From Burkholderiales bacterium (GTDB lineage: Bacteria > Pseudomonadota > Gammaproteobacteria > Burkholderiales > Burkholderiaceae_C), in the NCBI GenBank assembly GCA_003963075.1, contig RXJV01000001.1:1-64000 (forward strand): 64,000 nt of DNA, read 5' to 3'. This document shows, one piece after another, positions 31,653-40,762 of the stretch (positions within the stretch are counted from its first letter, which is position 1; each line of letters begins with the position of its first letter). The position numbers and the translations under genes were made by a program. The notes beneath the pieces were generated by a model, which was not told the origin of the DNA, searched no databases, and saw only the letters and a program-made list of their open reading frames with translations.

Positions 31653-32440
31653 GAGGTGAGCAGGTGGACGAGCAGGCCGAGCCCGGTGGTGATGACGAGA
31701 CTGACGACGATGAGGGCCGCCGCGACATGCCCATTGGCGCCGCGCAGGCCGTTGATCAGGGGTTGCAGCAGCTCCAGCGAGCCGGCCAGCAGCAGATTGG
31801 CGATGGCGAATTCCATCGCGCCGGTGGTCCAGGCCAGCAGGCCGGCGGCAGCCAGCGCGGGCAGCAGCAGCGGCAGCAGCACGCGCTTCAGCAGCAGGCT
31901 GTCGGGCGCGCCGAGGGTGCGGCTGGCGTCGATCAGCGGCTGGGCGTCGAGCTGCTGCAGCGCGGCCGACAGCGTCTGATGCACCAGCGGGAACAGCAGC
32001 GCGGCCAGCAGGCCGACGTAGACCAGGCGCAGGTCCAGCACATCGCCCCAGCGGCCGACGAACAGGTCCAGCGCGCCGATGGCCACCACCACCGGCGGGA
32101 TGGCAAAGGGCAGCAGGGCCAGCATGTCGAGCAGGCGCTTGAGCCGCGGCGACGCGAGCTGGCCGGCCAGGCTGGCCGCGCCGCCCAGGCCCACCGCGAG
32201 CAGCGCGGCGGCGCCGGAGATCCACACCGAGTTCCAGGCCGCGCCGCGCACACGCGCGTCGGCCGCCAGGCCCGCCAGCCAGTGCAATGTGGCGCCCTCG
32301 GGCAGCAGGCCCCGGTCCCAGCGCTCGCTGAAGGCATAGGCCATCACCGCCAGCGGCGGCAGCAGCACCAGCAGGGCCGCGGCCCAGAACGCGATGGCGG
32401 GCAGGCGCCAGGGGCGGTTGGCAGACCTCGGCGCCGTCAT
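31610..32440 (-). CDS. ABC importer permease (second)
   Basis: 276 aa with six or more helices and the EAA-type cytoplasmic loop (LIDASRTLGAPDSLLLKRVL). The start at 32440 overlaps the stop of the first permease gene by 4 nt. It belongs to the binding-protein-dependent transport inner-membrane family (PF00528), Fe3+/thiamine/AEP branch. Confidence 0.92.
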   Translation of the reverse strand: MTAPRSANRPWRLPAIAFWAAALLVLLPPLAVMAYAFSERWDRGLLPEGATLHWLAGLAADARVRGAAWNSVWISGAAALLAVGLGGAASLAGQLASPRLKRLLDMLALLPFAIPPVVVAIGALDLFVGRWGDVLDLRLVYVGLLAALLFPLVHQTLSAALQQLDAQPLIDASRTLGAPDSLLLKRVLLPLLLPALAAAGLLAWTTGAMEFAIANLLLAGSLELLQPLINGLRGANGHVAAALIVVSLVITTGLGLLVHLLTSWRTPARSSSNKPG

Positions 32441-33264
32441 GCCAAACGCCTCAAGCGAGCAGACCACCAGCGCCCGCCGGCGATGACGGCGAGCAGCAGC
32501 AGGGCCATCACCAGCGACAGCGCGGTGGCCAGCTCGGGCTGCGAAAAAATGTCGCCGCTGACCGCCGCGGCGATGCGCACGGCCAGCACCGGGCTGGCGG
32601 TGCCGGCCAGCGCGAACGGCGTGGCATAGGCTGCGGCCGCATTGGCGAACAGCAGGCTGGCGGCTTCCACGAGGCTGGGCGCCAGCAGCGGCAGGCCGAC
32701 GCGGCGCCAGAAGCGCGCCGGGGAGGCGCCCAGCGTGGCGGCGGCCTCGGCCAGGGCCGGGTCCAGCAGCTTGACGGGCGCGGCCAGCAGCACCAGCGCC
32801 AGCGGCACCTGAAAAGCGGTGAAGGCCAGCAGCAGGCCGGCGTCGCTGGCCAGGTCCCAACCCTGTAGCAGGCCGGCCTGGCGGGCGAGGGTGGTCAGCA
32901 CGCCCTGGCTGCCGAGCAGCAGCGTCAGGGCCAGCGCCAGCGGCACGCCGGCGAAATTGGCGCCCAGGCCGGCGAGCACGGCCACGGGGCGCTCCCAGCG
33001 CGGGTGGGCGACGAGGTGCAGGGCCGCGCCCCCGCCCAGCACCAGGCCGAGCCCCATCGACGCGGCCGACAGCACCACGGTGCGCGTGATGGCGTCGAGG
33101 TAGAAGCGGTCGGCCCACAGCTCGTGCAGCGCGCATTCAGCGCCGCCCAGGCAGGCCTGCAGCAGGGCCAGGCTGCGCCAGCCGAAGGGCAGCAGCAGGG
33201 CGCCGGCCAGCAGCAACAGCATGGGCCCGGCGGCCAGCCAGGCGCGGGCCGGCGTCAGCGACAT
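32437..33264 (-). CDS. ABC importer permease (first)
   Basis: 275 aa, with multiple hydrophobic helices and an EAA loop (LAEAAATLGASPARFWRRVG, then LPLLAPS). It pairs with the permease encoded directly downstream to form the heterodimeric channel. Its start overlaps the end of the phosphatase-superfamily gene (33255-33264). Confidence 0.92.
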   Translation of the reverse strand: MSLTPARAWLAAGPMLLLLAGALLLPFGWRSLALLQACLGGAECALHELWADRFYLDAITRTVVLSAASMGLGLVLGGGAALHLVAHPRWERPVAVLAGLGANFAGVPLALALTLLLGSQGVLTTLARQAGLLQGWDLASDAGLLLAFTAFQVPLALVLLAAPVKLLDPALAEAAATLGASPARFWRRVGLPLLAPSLVEAASLLFANAAAAYATPFALAGTASPVLAVRIAAAVSGDIFSQPELATALSLVMALLLLAVIAGGRWWSARLRRLA

Positions 33265-34031
33265 CCGAGCCGTTGGGCGACGAAGGTCCGGATGCCGAGC
33301 TGGGTGCTGGGCCAGCCGGCCGGCGCGTTGGCGCCGCCCTGGTGGGGCAGCCAGACCAGCGGCACCTCGCGCTCGACCGGCAGCACACCGCCGTGCCAGT
33401 GGTCGGCATGCATGCCGTGGTCGCTGGTCAGCAGCAGGTCGTAGCCGGCGGCATGCCAGCGCGGCAGGGCCTGGGCCAGCACCATGTCGAGCTTGCGCGC
33501 GGCCATCGAGTAGCCGCTGGATTCGCCGCCGTGGCGGTGGCCGGCCAGGTCCAGGCCCATCGGGTGCACCAGCAGGAAGTCGGGCTCATGCGCATGGCGC
33601 AGCGCCTCGGCATCGGCCAGCAGGTGGGAGTCGGGGTAGTCGTCCTCCCAGTACCAGCGGGCGCCGGCCACATTGAGCTGGGGCAGGGCGGTCTCGCGGT
33701 GCTGCAGCGGGTCGAACACGGTGCCGGCCAGCAGCTCGAACACCCAGTGGTAGGCCGCGATGGCCGAGCTGCGGCCGGCCGCGGCGAGGTCGTCGAAGAC
33801 CGTGCTGCCGCAACGCTGGCCGGCCTGGCTGTTGCCGAGGATGCCGTGGTCCAGCGGCGTGCGGCCGTTCAGCACCGTGGCATACAGCGGGCGCGACAGG
33901 CTGGGCAGCTCGCAGCGCAGCGAGCTCCAGTGCGCGCGCCCGGCTTCGTTCAGGGCCTGGACATAGCCGAGGTAGTCGCGCGCGGTGTCGGCACGCAGGC
34001 CGTCGACGAGAAGCAGGATGAGCTTGTTCAT
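33255..34031 (-). CDS. Alkaline phosphatase/nucleotide pyrophosphatase superfamily enzyme
   Basis: 258 aa. Features of the phosphodiesterase/alkaline-phosphatase fold (PF01663-like) are the metal Asp in ILLLVDGLRADTA, the nucleophile region LPSLSRPLYATVLNGRTPLD-HGI, the metal site MGLDLAGHRHG and the C-terminal LLTSDHGMHADHWHGG. There is no signal peptide, so it acts in the cytoplasm, presumably on an imported phospho-compound. It sits between the binding-protein gene and the permease genes, overlapping both, so its activity is tied to the importer. Confidence 0.88.
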   Translation of the reverse strand: MNKLILLLVDGLRADTARDYLGYVQALNEAGRAHWSSLRCELPSLSRPLYATVLNGRTPLDHGILGNSQAGQRCGSTVFDDLAAAGRSSAIAAYHWVFELLAGTVFDPLQHRETALPQLNVAGARWYWEDDYPDSHLLADAEALRHAHEPDFLLVHPMGLDLAGHRHGGESSGYSMAARKLDMVLAQALPRWHAAGYDLLLTSDHGMHADHWHGGVLPVEREVPLVWLPHQGGANAPAGWPSTQLGIRTFVAQRLGCR

Positions 34032-35086
34032 GCGCCCAGCACCTCACGTTGCCAGGCACGCGGCAGCTTCTTCACTTCCTCGGTCCAGAGCGCCGGCTTC
34101 AGCGCGCGGGCGGCGGCGTATTGCGCCGCGGGCAGCAGCTTCTTCTTCACGTCGTCGGGCAGTGTGAGGTGGTCGACGCGGATGGGCCGCGCGTTGCCGC
34201 GGGCGAGGTTGAGCTGGCCGGCGTCGCTGAAGATGTATTCACGCGCCAGATCGCCGGCGTTGGGCCGCTTGGAATACTTGTTGAGCAGCGTGGTGTAGCC
34301 GCTGGTGATGCTGCCGTCGTTGGGGATGAGCAGCTCGTAGTCGGCGGCATTGGGCAGCTTGTCGCGGTAGCTCAAGGCGTTGAAGTCCCACAGCAGGAAG
34401 ACCTCGGCCTCGGCGCGTTCCATCAGCGCGGGCGAGGGGTCGGTGCTGAGCAGCTTGCGCGCCTTGGCCAGCGAAGCAAAGGCCTGCAGCGCGGGCTGCA
34501 GCCGGGTCTCGTCACCGCCCAGCGCGTGGGCCGCGGCGAGCACGGTAGCGTTGGCCTGGGCCGCGCGGCCGACGGCGCCGATGAGCACGCGCGGCGCCGC
34601 GGCGAACAGCGCCTTCCAGCTGCGCGGCACCTCCTTCAGCAGCCGCTTGTTGACGGCGAAGGCGATGGTGCCGGTGTAGGCCAGGGCCCAATGACCGTCG
34701 GGGTCCTTGGCCCAGTCGGGCACCTGGGCCCAGGTCGTGGGCTTGTAGGCGCGGGTGATGCCGCGGGCCTTGGCGATGGGGCCGAACTCGAAGCCAACGT
34801 CGCCGATGTCGATGCTGGCATTGGCGCGCTCGGCCTCGATCTTGGCGATCTCCTCGGCGCTGCTCATGTCGGTGTCGACATGGGCCAGGCCGTAGAGGCG
34901 CTGCAGGTCGGCCCAGGTGGCGCGCCAGTTGGCCCAGTCGTCGGGCATGCCGACGCTGGCGATGCGGCCTTCGGCTTGCGCCGCCTTGACGAGATCGGCG
35001 GGCTGGGCGCCGGCCCAGGGGGTCAGGCCCGAGGCCGACAGGCCGGCCAGGCCGGCGAGGGCGTCGCGGCGGGTGAGTGTGCTCAT
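34028..35086 (-). CDS. ABC importer periplasmic substrate-binding protein
   Basis: 352 aa. A Tat-like leader (STLTRRDALAGLAGLSASGL) precedes an extracellular solute-binding domain of the Fe3+/thiamine/AEP class (ADLVKAAQAEGRIASVGMPD ... LLIPNDGSITSGYTTLLNKY). The ligand cannot be read from sequence. Its place between PhoD and a cytoplasmic phosphatase-superfamily enzyme makes a phosphorylated organic molecule the best guess; iron is less likely. Confidence 0.9.
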   Translation of the reverse strand: MSTLTRRDALAGLAGLSASGLTPWAGAQPADLVKAAQAEGRIASVGMPDDWANWRATWADLQRLYGLAHVDTDMSSAEEIAKIEAERANASIDIGDVGFEFGPIAKARGITRAYKPTTWAQVPDWAKDPDGHWALAYTGTIAFAVNKRLLKEVPRSWKALFAAAPRVLIGAVGRAAQANATVLAAAHALGGDETRLQPALQAFASLAKARKLLSTDPSPALMERAEAEVFLLWDFNALSYRDKLPNAADYELLIPNDGSITSGYTTLLNKYSKRPNAGDLAREYIFSDAGQLNLARGNARPIRVDHLTLPDDVKKKLLPAAQYAAARALKPALWTEEVKKLPRAWQREVLGA

Positions 35087-35093
35087 GCGGGGC

Positions 35094-36233
35094 TCAGGCT
35101 TTGGGGAAGCGGAGTTGGTCCAGGCTCAGTCGCTGCTGCAGGCGGGTATCGCCCTTCACGTCGCGGATGCTGAGTGTCAGGCTTGGTGACGGGCCCGCAA
35201 AGTCGATGTCCACGAGGCCGAAGTTGACACCGGCAAAGACCTCTGACACGCGCCGGCTGTTGGGCGTCGGGATGTCCCAGACTTCGGTCAGGCCGCTGGA
35301 GGTCAGGTCCCACAGCGGATAGCAGGCCGGGGTGTCCCAGCGCGACAGGTCGGCGTAGTGCATATCGCCGCTGACGACGACCACGCCTTCGGCGCGCTTC
35401 TCGCGGATCAGGTCGACCAGGCGCTGGCGCTCCAGCGGGAAGTTGCTCCAGCCCTCCCAGCCGGTGCCTTCGGCGGCCAGCTGCACGCTGGAGCAGAGGA
35501 TGCGCACATCGGCCGGCTCGGCCAGGCGCTCGGCCAGCCAGGCCCATTGCGCCTCGCCGAGCAGCGTGGCGGCCGGGTCGAGGTTGGGCAGATACCAGCC
35601 CTTCATCGCGCCGCCGCCGAGCTTGGACTTGGCATACATCGCCGCATAGCCCTGCTTGAGCGCGGGGTCGGCCACCAGCGCCGTGCGGTTGAAGCGCAGG
35701 TCCAGCATCAGCACCTGCACGCTGCGGCCGGCGCGTTCGATCCGGTAGGCCTCGTAAATGCCGGGCCGCGTGCGGCGCGGCGAGTCGGGCGCCTCGCCCC
35801 ATTCGTCGCAGAACAGCTGTTGCGACAGCGCCTTCAGCGGGTACTCGCCGCCGACGTCGTCGTCGCCGAAGTCATGGTCGTCCCAGATCGCGAGGTGGGG
35901 CACGTCGCGGCGGAAGGACTGCAGGGCCTCGACACGGCGGAACTCGGCATAGCGCTGGCGCAGCGTGTCGGCATCGCGTGCGTCGGCATACAGGTTGTCG
36001 CCCAGAAACAGGAACAGCTCCGGCCGCGCGGCCCGCACCGCGGCCCAGATGGGCTGCGGCTTGGACTGCTTGGCGCAGGAGCCGAAGGCGATGCGCAGCA
36101 GTTGCGGGTCGGCCGGTGTGCCGAGCGTCAGCGGGCGCGAACCGGGGTTCGCACCCGCCTGCGCGCCCGCGCCCACCGCCGCCAGCCCGGCGGCCAGCAT
36201 CAGCTGGCGCCGGTCGAGCTGGGCGGGTTTCAT
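35094..36233 (-). CDS. PhoD-like Tat-exported alkaline phosphatase/phosphodiesterase
   Basis: 379 aa. A Tat signal (LDRRQLMLAAGLAAVGAGAQ) is followed by the PhoD-like metallophosphatase domain: RIAFGSCAKQSKPQPIW, LFLFLGDNLYADARDADTLR, AIWDDHDFGDDDVGG and VVVSGDMHYADLSRW. These carry the Cys/Asp/Asn/His ligands of the Fe3+-Ca2+ centre. PhoD enzymes hydrolyse phosphate mono- or diesters outside the cytoplasm. It begins at the last base of the TonB receptor gene (TGATG) and is followed 7 nt later by the binding-protein gene. Confidence 0.93.
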   Translation of the reverse strand: MKPAQLDRRQLMLAAGLAAVGAGAQAGANPGSRPLTLGTPADPQLLRIAFGSCAKQSKPQPIWAAVRAARPELFLFLGDNLYADARDADTLRQRYAEFRRVEALQSFRRDVPHLAIWDDHDFGDDDVGGEYPLKALSQQLFCDEWGEAPDSPRRTRPGIYEAYRIERAGRSVQVLMLDLRFNRTALVADPALKQGYAAMYAKSKLGGGAMKGWYLPNLDPAATLLGEAQWAWLAERLAEPADVRILCSSVQLAAEGTGWEGWSNFPLERQRLVDLIREKRAEGVVVVSGDMHYADLSRWDTPACYPLWDLTSSGLTEVWDIPTPNSRRVSEVFAGVNFGLVDIDFAGPSPSLTLSIRDVKGDTRLQQRLSLDQLRFPKA

Positions 36234-38488
36234 CAGAGCTTGCCGGTGAAGGTCACGAAGACCTGGCGCGGCGCGCCGGTCAGCAGCGTCTGGTTGTCGC
36301 CGCTGTTGCCGAAGCCGTTGGAGCCGATGGTGGAGATGTACTTCTTGTCGCCCAGGTTGGTCACGCCGACCTGCACGCTGCCCTCGGACAGGAAGCCCAG
36401 CGCCTTGGTGCGCAGGCCGCCGCTCAGGTTGAACAGGGTGCGGCCCGACACGGCGGCGTCGTTCAGGTAGCTGAAGTAGCGCTTGGACATGTAGTCGGCG
36501 CCGAAGTTGGCGAACCACTGGCCGTCGTCGTAGCTGAGGATGCTCTTGACCATCTGGTCGGGCGCATCGACGACATGCTTGCCGGAGGTCGCGACCGTGG
36601 TCGTCACGCCCTTGTCGTCGGTGCTGCTGACGTTGTCGCGGTAGGTCGAGTTGCTGAGGCTCAGGCTGTTGTACCAGCTCACGCCGGGCATCAGGCGCAG
36701 CGACAGCGCGGCTTCCAGTCCGGTGGTGCGTACCCCGCCAACGTTGCTCAGCACGGTGGGGTTGCCCTGGATGCCCGAGCCCTGGGTCACGCCCAGCAGG
36801 CGGTCCTTGAAGTTGACGAGGTAGGCGGTGACGGCGGCCTCGTACAGCTTGCTGTTGGTGCGCCAGCCGGCCTCGAAGTTGGTCGACGTCTCGGGGCGCA
36901 GCGTTCCCTTGATGGCGTCAAAGCCCGCCTGGGTGGTGGCGAAGGGGGTCGTGCCAGTCGCCGCGCCCTGGAAGGCGCGCATATTGCGCGACACGCTGGT
37001 GAACAGCTCGTCGCTGCGGCTGAGCCGGTAGTTCAGGCCGATCTGCGGCAGGAAGCCCTTGCTGGCCGTGATGCTGCCGACCGGGCCACTGCCGGCCTGA
37101 CGGTCGGCGTCGATCTTGGCGCGCAGCGACTTGAAGCCAACGCCCAGCGTCAGGTCCTGGGCCAGGGCGATGGTGTCGGACATCGAGAACTGGTCGGTCT
37201 TGGTGTGGAAGGTGTACTGCCACTGCGTGAGGACCGGGTTGCTCGGGAAGCTGTAGACGTCAGGAATCGCATTGGGGCTGACCGCGTAGAAGCGGCGGGC
37301 CTGGTCGAAGTCGTTGCTCTCGTGCCAGTAGGAGGCGCGCAGCTGGTGGGCACCGATCTCATAGTCCAGCACGGCGTTCAGGCCTGTGCGCTTGATGCCG
37401 TACTCGGTCGTGCGCAGCGCGATGGGCGTGCCGTCAGGCGAGACGGCGTAGGGCGTGAACCACAGGCCTCGGCCGTCGTTCTTGTGGTTGTAGACGGTGG
37501 TCTTGAGGTTGAGGCCCTCGGCCAGCTTGGCATCCAGCGTCGCGCCGGCCAGCGTGTCCTTGCGCAGGCCCGAGCCGGCGTAGTAGGCATCGTCGCAAGC
37601 TTGCGGCGTCGGCAGTTTGGCGGCAGCCTTGGCCGCGCACTGGTTGGTGGTGGCCACCTTCAAAGCCGACTGGAAGTCGGGGTAGAAGTTGTCCCAGTTG
37701 TAGCCCAGGCGATTGATCATCTCCAGCGACAGGTCCTGGTAGTCCACCTCGCGGCGGTTGGACGTGTTGATGAAGGCCGACAGGCGGTTGCCGCCGAAGT
37801 CCTTCACGTACTTCAGGTTGAACTGGTCCTGGCGCTGCTGGCCTGCGCCCTTCCACTTGTCGGCTTCCTGGTGGGTGTAGCTGGCGTAGACGGCGCCCAG
37901 CTCGGAGACGCCGCTGTCCAGGCGCACGAAAGTGCGGCGGTTGCTGTTGCTGCCCAGGGTCTGCGCCAGCTTCAGGCCAAAGGCCTTGTCCGGGTCGGAC
38001 GAGTAGAACTGCAGCGTGCCGCCGAGGTTGCTGGACGACGGCGTGTCCAGCGAGCCGGTGCCCTGCGACAGGTCGGCGCGGGCGACGTTCTCGCTGCTGA
38101 TGGCGCGGCTGATGTGCAGGCCGTTCAGGTTGCCGTAGCTCATGTCGCCCAGGGGCACGCCGTCGAGGGTGAAGCCGAGCTGGTTCTGCGAGAAGGCGCG
38201 CACCGTGAAGCGGGTGGACCACTCGTAGTTGCCCAGCGGGTCGGCCGACTGGAAGTTCACGCCGGGCAGGCGCGACACGGTGGCCAGCGGGCTCTGGCCG
38301 GCTGCGGCTGCGGCCTCGAAATCGGCCTTGGTCAGGCCTTGCACCGAGCGGATCTGGCCGCGACCCTGGGTCACGGTGACGCGCTCGAGTTCGGTGGTGG
38401 CATCGCTGCTCTGGGCCTGGGCCGGCAGCGCGAAGGCCAGGCCGAGCAGGGCGGCCAGGGGGGTCAGGGTGTGGAGGGCAGATCGCAT
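36233..38488 (-). CDS. TonB-dependent receptor heading the phosphoester operon
   Basis: 751 aa from the ATG at 38488, which gives a normal signal peptide (MRSALHTLTPLAALLGLAFA). The plug domain (about 30-150) contains SPLATVSRLPGVNFQSADPL and FTVRAFSQNQLGFTLDGVPL; the barrel ends VFVTFTGKL. The receptor is first in a polycistronic unit with PhoD and an ABC importer, which outlines a complete outer-to-inner membrane route. An in-frame upstream start at 38653 would destroy the signal peptide and is rejected. Confidence 0.93.
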   Translation of the reverse strand: MRSALHTLTPLAALLGLAFALPAQAQSSDATTELERVTVTQGRGQIRSVQGLTKADFEAAAAAGQSPLATVSRLPGVNFQSADPLGNYEWSTRFTVRAFSQNQLGFTLDGVPLGDMSYGNLNGLHISRAISSENVARADLSQGTGSLDTPSSSNLGGTLQFYSSDPDKAFGLKLAQTLGSNSNRRTFVRLDSGVSELGAVYASYTHQEADKWKGAGQQRQDQFNLKYVKDFGGNRLSAFINTSNRREVDYQDLSLEMINRLGYNWDNFYPDFQSALKVATTNQCAAKAAAKLPTPQACDDAYYAGSGLRKDTLAGATLDAKLAEGLNLKTTVYNHKNDGRGLWFTPYAVSPDGTPIALRTTEYGIKRTGLNAVLDYEIGAHQLRASYWHESNDFDQARRFYAVSPNAIPDVYSFPSNPVLTQWQYTFHTKTDQFSMSDTIALAQDLTLGVGFKSLRAKIDADRQAGSGPVGSITASKGFLPQIGLNYRLSRSDELFTSVSRNMRAFQGAATGTTPFATTQAGFDAIKGTLRPETSTNFEAGWRTNSKLYEAAVTAYLVNFKDRLLGVTQGSGIQGNPTVLSNVGGVRTTGLEAALSLRLMPGVSWYNSLSLSNSTYRDNVSSTDDKGVTTTVATSGKHVVDAPDQMVKSILSYDDGQWFANFGADYMSKRYFSYLNDAAVSGRTLFNLSGGLRTKALGFLSEGSVQVGVTNLGDKKYISTIGSNGFGNSGDNQTLLTGAPRQVFVTFTGKL

Positions 38489-38574
38489 GGGTTTGAGGCG
38501 GCGTACGCGGTTGAGGCTTGGGGGCGCCAGCCCCCGGGAAGACCCGAGGTCGGCGGGATAACGGCCTGCAATGT

Positions 38575-38640
38575 CACAAAAATCCACGACAGTTCTGCGA
38601 CAAAACCGTTGCCGTGAACTTAAATCCACAAAAAACCACA
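38575..38640. promoter_or_regulatory. Repeated TTTGTGG-type sites between TonB operon and DeoR gene
   Basis: The AT-rich patch in the 234-bp divergent gap contains CACAAAAATCCAC (38575-38587), GCGACAAAACC (38597-38607) and CACAAAAAACCACA (38627-38640). Read on the minus strand these are TTTGTGG/TTGTCG units. Direct-repeat operators of this look are common for DeoR/GlpR-type repressors, and the regulator is encoded next door. The assignment is inference from position and repetition. Confidence 0.45.
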
Positions 38641-38722
38641 AGAACACTCGCATTCACACGATCGCCACACAGGGCGGGCCCAATGGCCCCCTGCCACGCT
38701 CATCGCTCCTTCCTTACCGCAC

Positions 38723-39508
38723 ATGTGGGGTGCCGAAAGACACCGCCGAATCTTGGACCTGCTCCAGACCCATCAGCGCCTGACGACCGATCACTTTGCC
38801 GAGGCGCTGGGCGTGTCCAAGGAGACGGTCCGGCGTGACCTGATCGAGCTTGAGCGTTCCGGCCAGCTGGCCCGCGTGCATGGCGGCGCGGTGCCGCCCG
38901 CCGCCGCGCCGGCCGTGCCGCCCGAGCCGGCCTATCTGGAGCGAACCGGCCTGCGGCAGCCCCAAAAGCGCGAGATCGCCCAGTTGGCGGCCGCCTTGAT
39001 TCAGCCCGGCCAGGCCTGCTTTCTGGACGCCGGCTCGACCACCCTGGCCCTGGCCGACGTGCTGGCCCAGCGCGAAGACCTGATCGTCATCACCAATTCC
39101 CTGGCCGCCGCGACCGCGCTGGCGCGCCATGCGGGCAACGAGGTCCACCTGCTCGGCGGCCGGCTGGAGACCGATGTGCCGGCCACCTACGGTGAGCAGA
39201 CCGTGGCCGAAATCGGCCGGCTGCAGGTCGACTGGGCCCTGGTGTCGCCGGTGAGCTTCGACGCGGTCAATGGCGCGATGGACTACCTCTGGAACGAGGC
39301 CACCGTGGCCCGCGCGATGCTGGGCCGGGCGCGCCAGCGCGTCGTGCTGGCCGATTCGAGCAAGCTCGGGCAGGCCAGCCGCGTGCAGATCTGCCCGGCT
39401 GCCGATGTCGACGTGCTGGTGACCGACGGCGAGGCCGACCCCGCGGTGCTGGAGGCGATCCGCGCCGCCGGCGTCAAGCGCGTGCTCGGCCCGTCTCAGG
39501 CCGAGTAG
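38723..39508 (+). CDS. DeoR/GlpR-family transcriptional regulator
   Basis: 261 aa. The N-terminal winged HTH (about 5-60) ends in the family signature SKETVRRDLIELERSGQLAR and VHGGA. The C-terminal sugar-phosphate-binding domain (about 80-250) shows FLDAGSTTLALADVL and VITNSLAAATAL. DeoR regulators are normally released by phosphorylated sugars or glycerol-3-phosphate. It is divergent from the TonB-PhoD-ABC operon across a repeat-rich region, so it is the likely local repressor, sensing a phosphorylated product of uptake. It overlaps the convergent GHL10 gene by 13 nt at their 3' ends. Confidence 0.92.
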   Translation: MWGAERHRRILDLLQTHQRLTTDHFAEALGVSKETVRRDLIELERSGQLARVHGGAVPPAAAPAVPPEPAYLERTGLRQPQKREIAQLAAALIQPGQACFLDAGSTTLALADVLAQREDLIVITNSLAAATALARHAGNEVHLLGGRLETDVPATYGEQTVAEIGRLQVDWALVSPVSFDAVNGAMDYLWNEATVARAMLGRARQRVVLADSSKLGQASRVQICPAADVDVLVTDGEADPAVLEAIRAAGVKRVLGPSQAE

Positions 39509-40758
39509 GGCCCGGCGCGCAGCGCGTCGGCAATGCCGCGGCGGTTCTGCGCGATCGCGGCCAGGCTGAAGTGGATGTGGCCGCTGCCCGGCGACAGCCG
39601 GCGGATGCTGTCGATCTGCCCGACGATCTCGTCCGGCGCCCAGCTCTGCGGCGTGGCGTCGATGCGGCTGGTGAACAGGCCCGGGTGGATGGGGCGACCG
39701 AGCGGGTTCAGCATGCGCCAGGCCTGCAGCAGGGTCTCGAAGGCCTGGGCGGTCTGGGCGCGCGGCCAGTAGAGCTGGGGTGCGAGGTAGTCCAGCCAGC
39801 CTTCGCGCAGCCACAGCTCCACGTCGGCAAACAGCTTGTCGTACTGGCTGAAGCCGGTGATGCCGGCGGGCCGCAGGTCGGGCCGCGGCAGGCCGAAGGG
39901 GCTGATGCCCAGCCGCGCGCCGGGCCGCACCTCGTGCACCAGGGCGTAGAGCTGCTGCACCAGCGCGTTGACGCGGTAGCGCCGCCAGTCGGCGCGCGCC
40001 AGGCTGCCGCCGCCGGCGAGGTAGGCCTGCCAGCTGGTGTCGTCGGGGAAGTCGATCTCGGCCTTGGCGGCGTCCTGCACCGGGTAGGGGTAGAAGTAGT
40101 CGTCGATGTGCACGCCGTCGACCGCATAGCGGCGCAGCACATCGCGCACCACGGCGAGCGTGTGCTCGGCCGCGCCGGGCTCGCCGGGGTCGATCCAGAG
40201 CTGGTCGCCATAACGCTTGACCCAGCCGGGCTGGCGGCGGCTGACATGCAGCTCGGCCGGCGCCGACCTGGCGGTGCTGTGCCGCGCGCGGTAGGGGTTG
40301 AACCAGGCATGCAGCTCCAGCCCGCGTGACCGCGCCTCGGCCAGCCAGACGGCCAGCGGGTCGTAGCCGGGGTTCTGGCCCTGGGTGCCGGTGAGCACCT
40401 CGCTCCAAGGCTCCAGCGCCGATTCGTAGAGCGCATCGGCGGCGCTGCGCACCTGCAGGATCAGCGCGTTCAGCCCGGTGGTGGCCGCCACATCGCAGAG
40501 CCGGCGGATCTCGTCCTGCTGCACGGCCGCCGTCAGGCCGCGCTTGCTGGGCCAGTCGATGTGGGCGACGGTGGCGACCCAGGCAGCACGCCATTCACGC
40601 GGCGGGGGCTCGGGCCGGGGTGCGGGCGGTGTGGCCTCGGGCGCCGGGGGCGGCGGCTCGGGCGCTGGTGCAACAGCAGCCGGTGGGGCCGTGGGCACGG
40701 TGCCGCAAGCGGCGAGCAGCGGGGCGGTGGCGAAGCCGAGCAGGTCGCGGCGCTTCAT
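39496..40758 (-). CDS. GHL10/YngK-type glycoside-hydrolase-like lipoprotein
   Basis: 420 aa. A lipoprotein signal (MKRRDLLGFATAPLLAACG) and a Pro/Ala-rich linker (about 20-52) lead to a TIM-barrel domain (about 55-400) of the glycosyl-hydrolase-like 10 (DUF187, YngK) family: EWRAAWVATVAHIDWPSKRG, LILQVRSAADALYESALEPW, DGVHIDDYFYPYPV and WLDYLAPQLYWP. Relatives are thought to act on cell-wall glycan. It lies 4 nt after nagX in the murQ operon, consistent with muropeptide breakdown. Confidence 0.9.
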   Translation of the reverse strand: MKRRDLLGFATAPLLAACGTVPTAPPAAVAPAPEPPPPAPEATPPAPRPEPPPREWRAAWVATVAHIDWPSKRGLTAAVQQDEIRRLCDVAATTGLNALILQVRSAADALYESALEPWSEVLTGTQGQNPGYDPLAVWLAEARSRGLELHAWFNPYRARHSTARSAPAELHVSRRQPGWVKRYGDQLWIDPGEPGAAEHTLAVVRDVLRRYAVDGVHIDDYFYPYPVQDAAKAEIDFPDDTSWQAYLAGGGSLARADWRRYRVNALVQQLYALVHEVRPGARLGISPFGLPRPDLRPAGITGFSQYDKLFADVELWLREGWLDYLAPQLYWPRAQTAQAFETLLQAWRMLNPLGRPIHPGLFTSRIDATPQSWAPDEIVGQIDSIRRLSPGSGHIHFSLAAIAQNRRGIADALRAGPYSA

Positions 40759-40762
40759 CGGG

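Noticed and set aside
35978-38617. 879-codon plus-strand frame opposite PhoD and the TonB receptor
   Set aside because: Compositional shadow; no start signal, domain or signal peptide, and it crosses two true genes.
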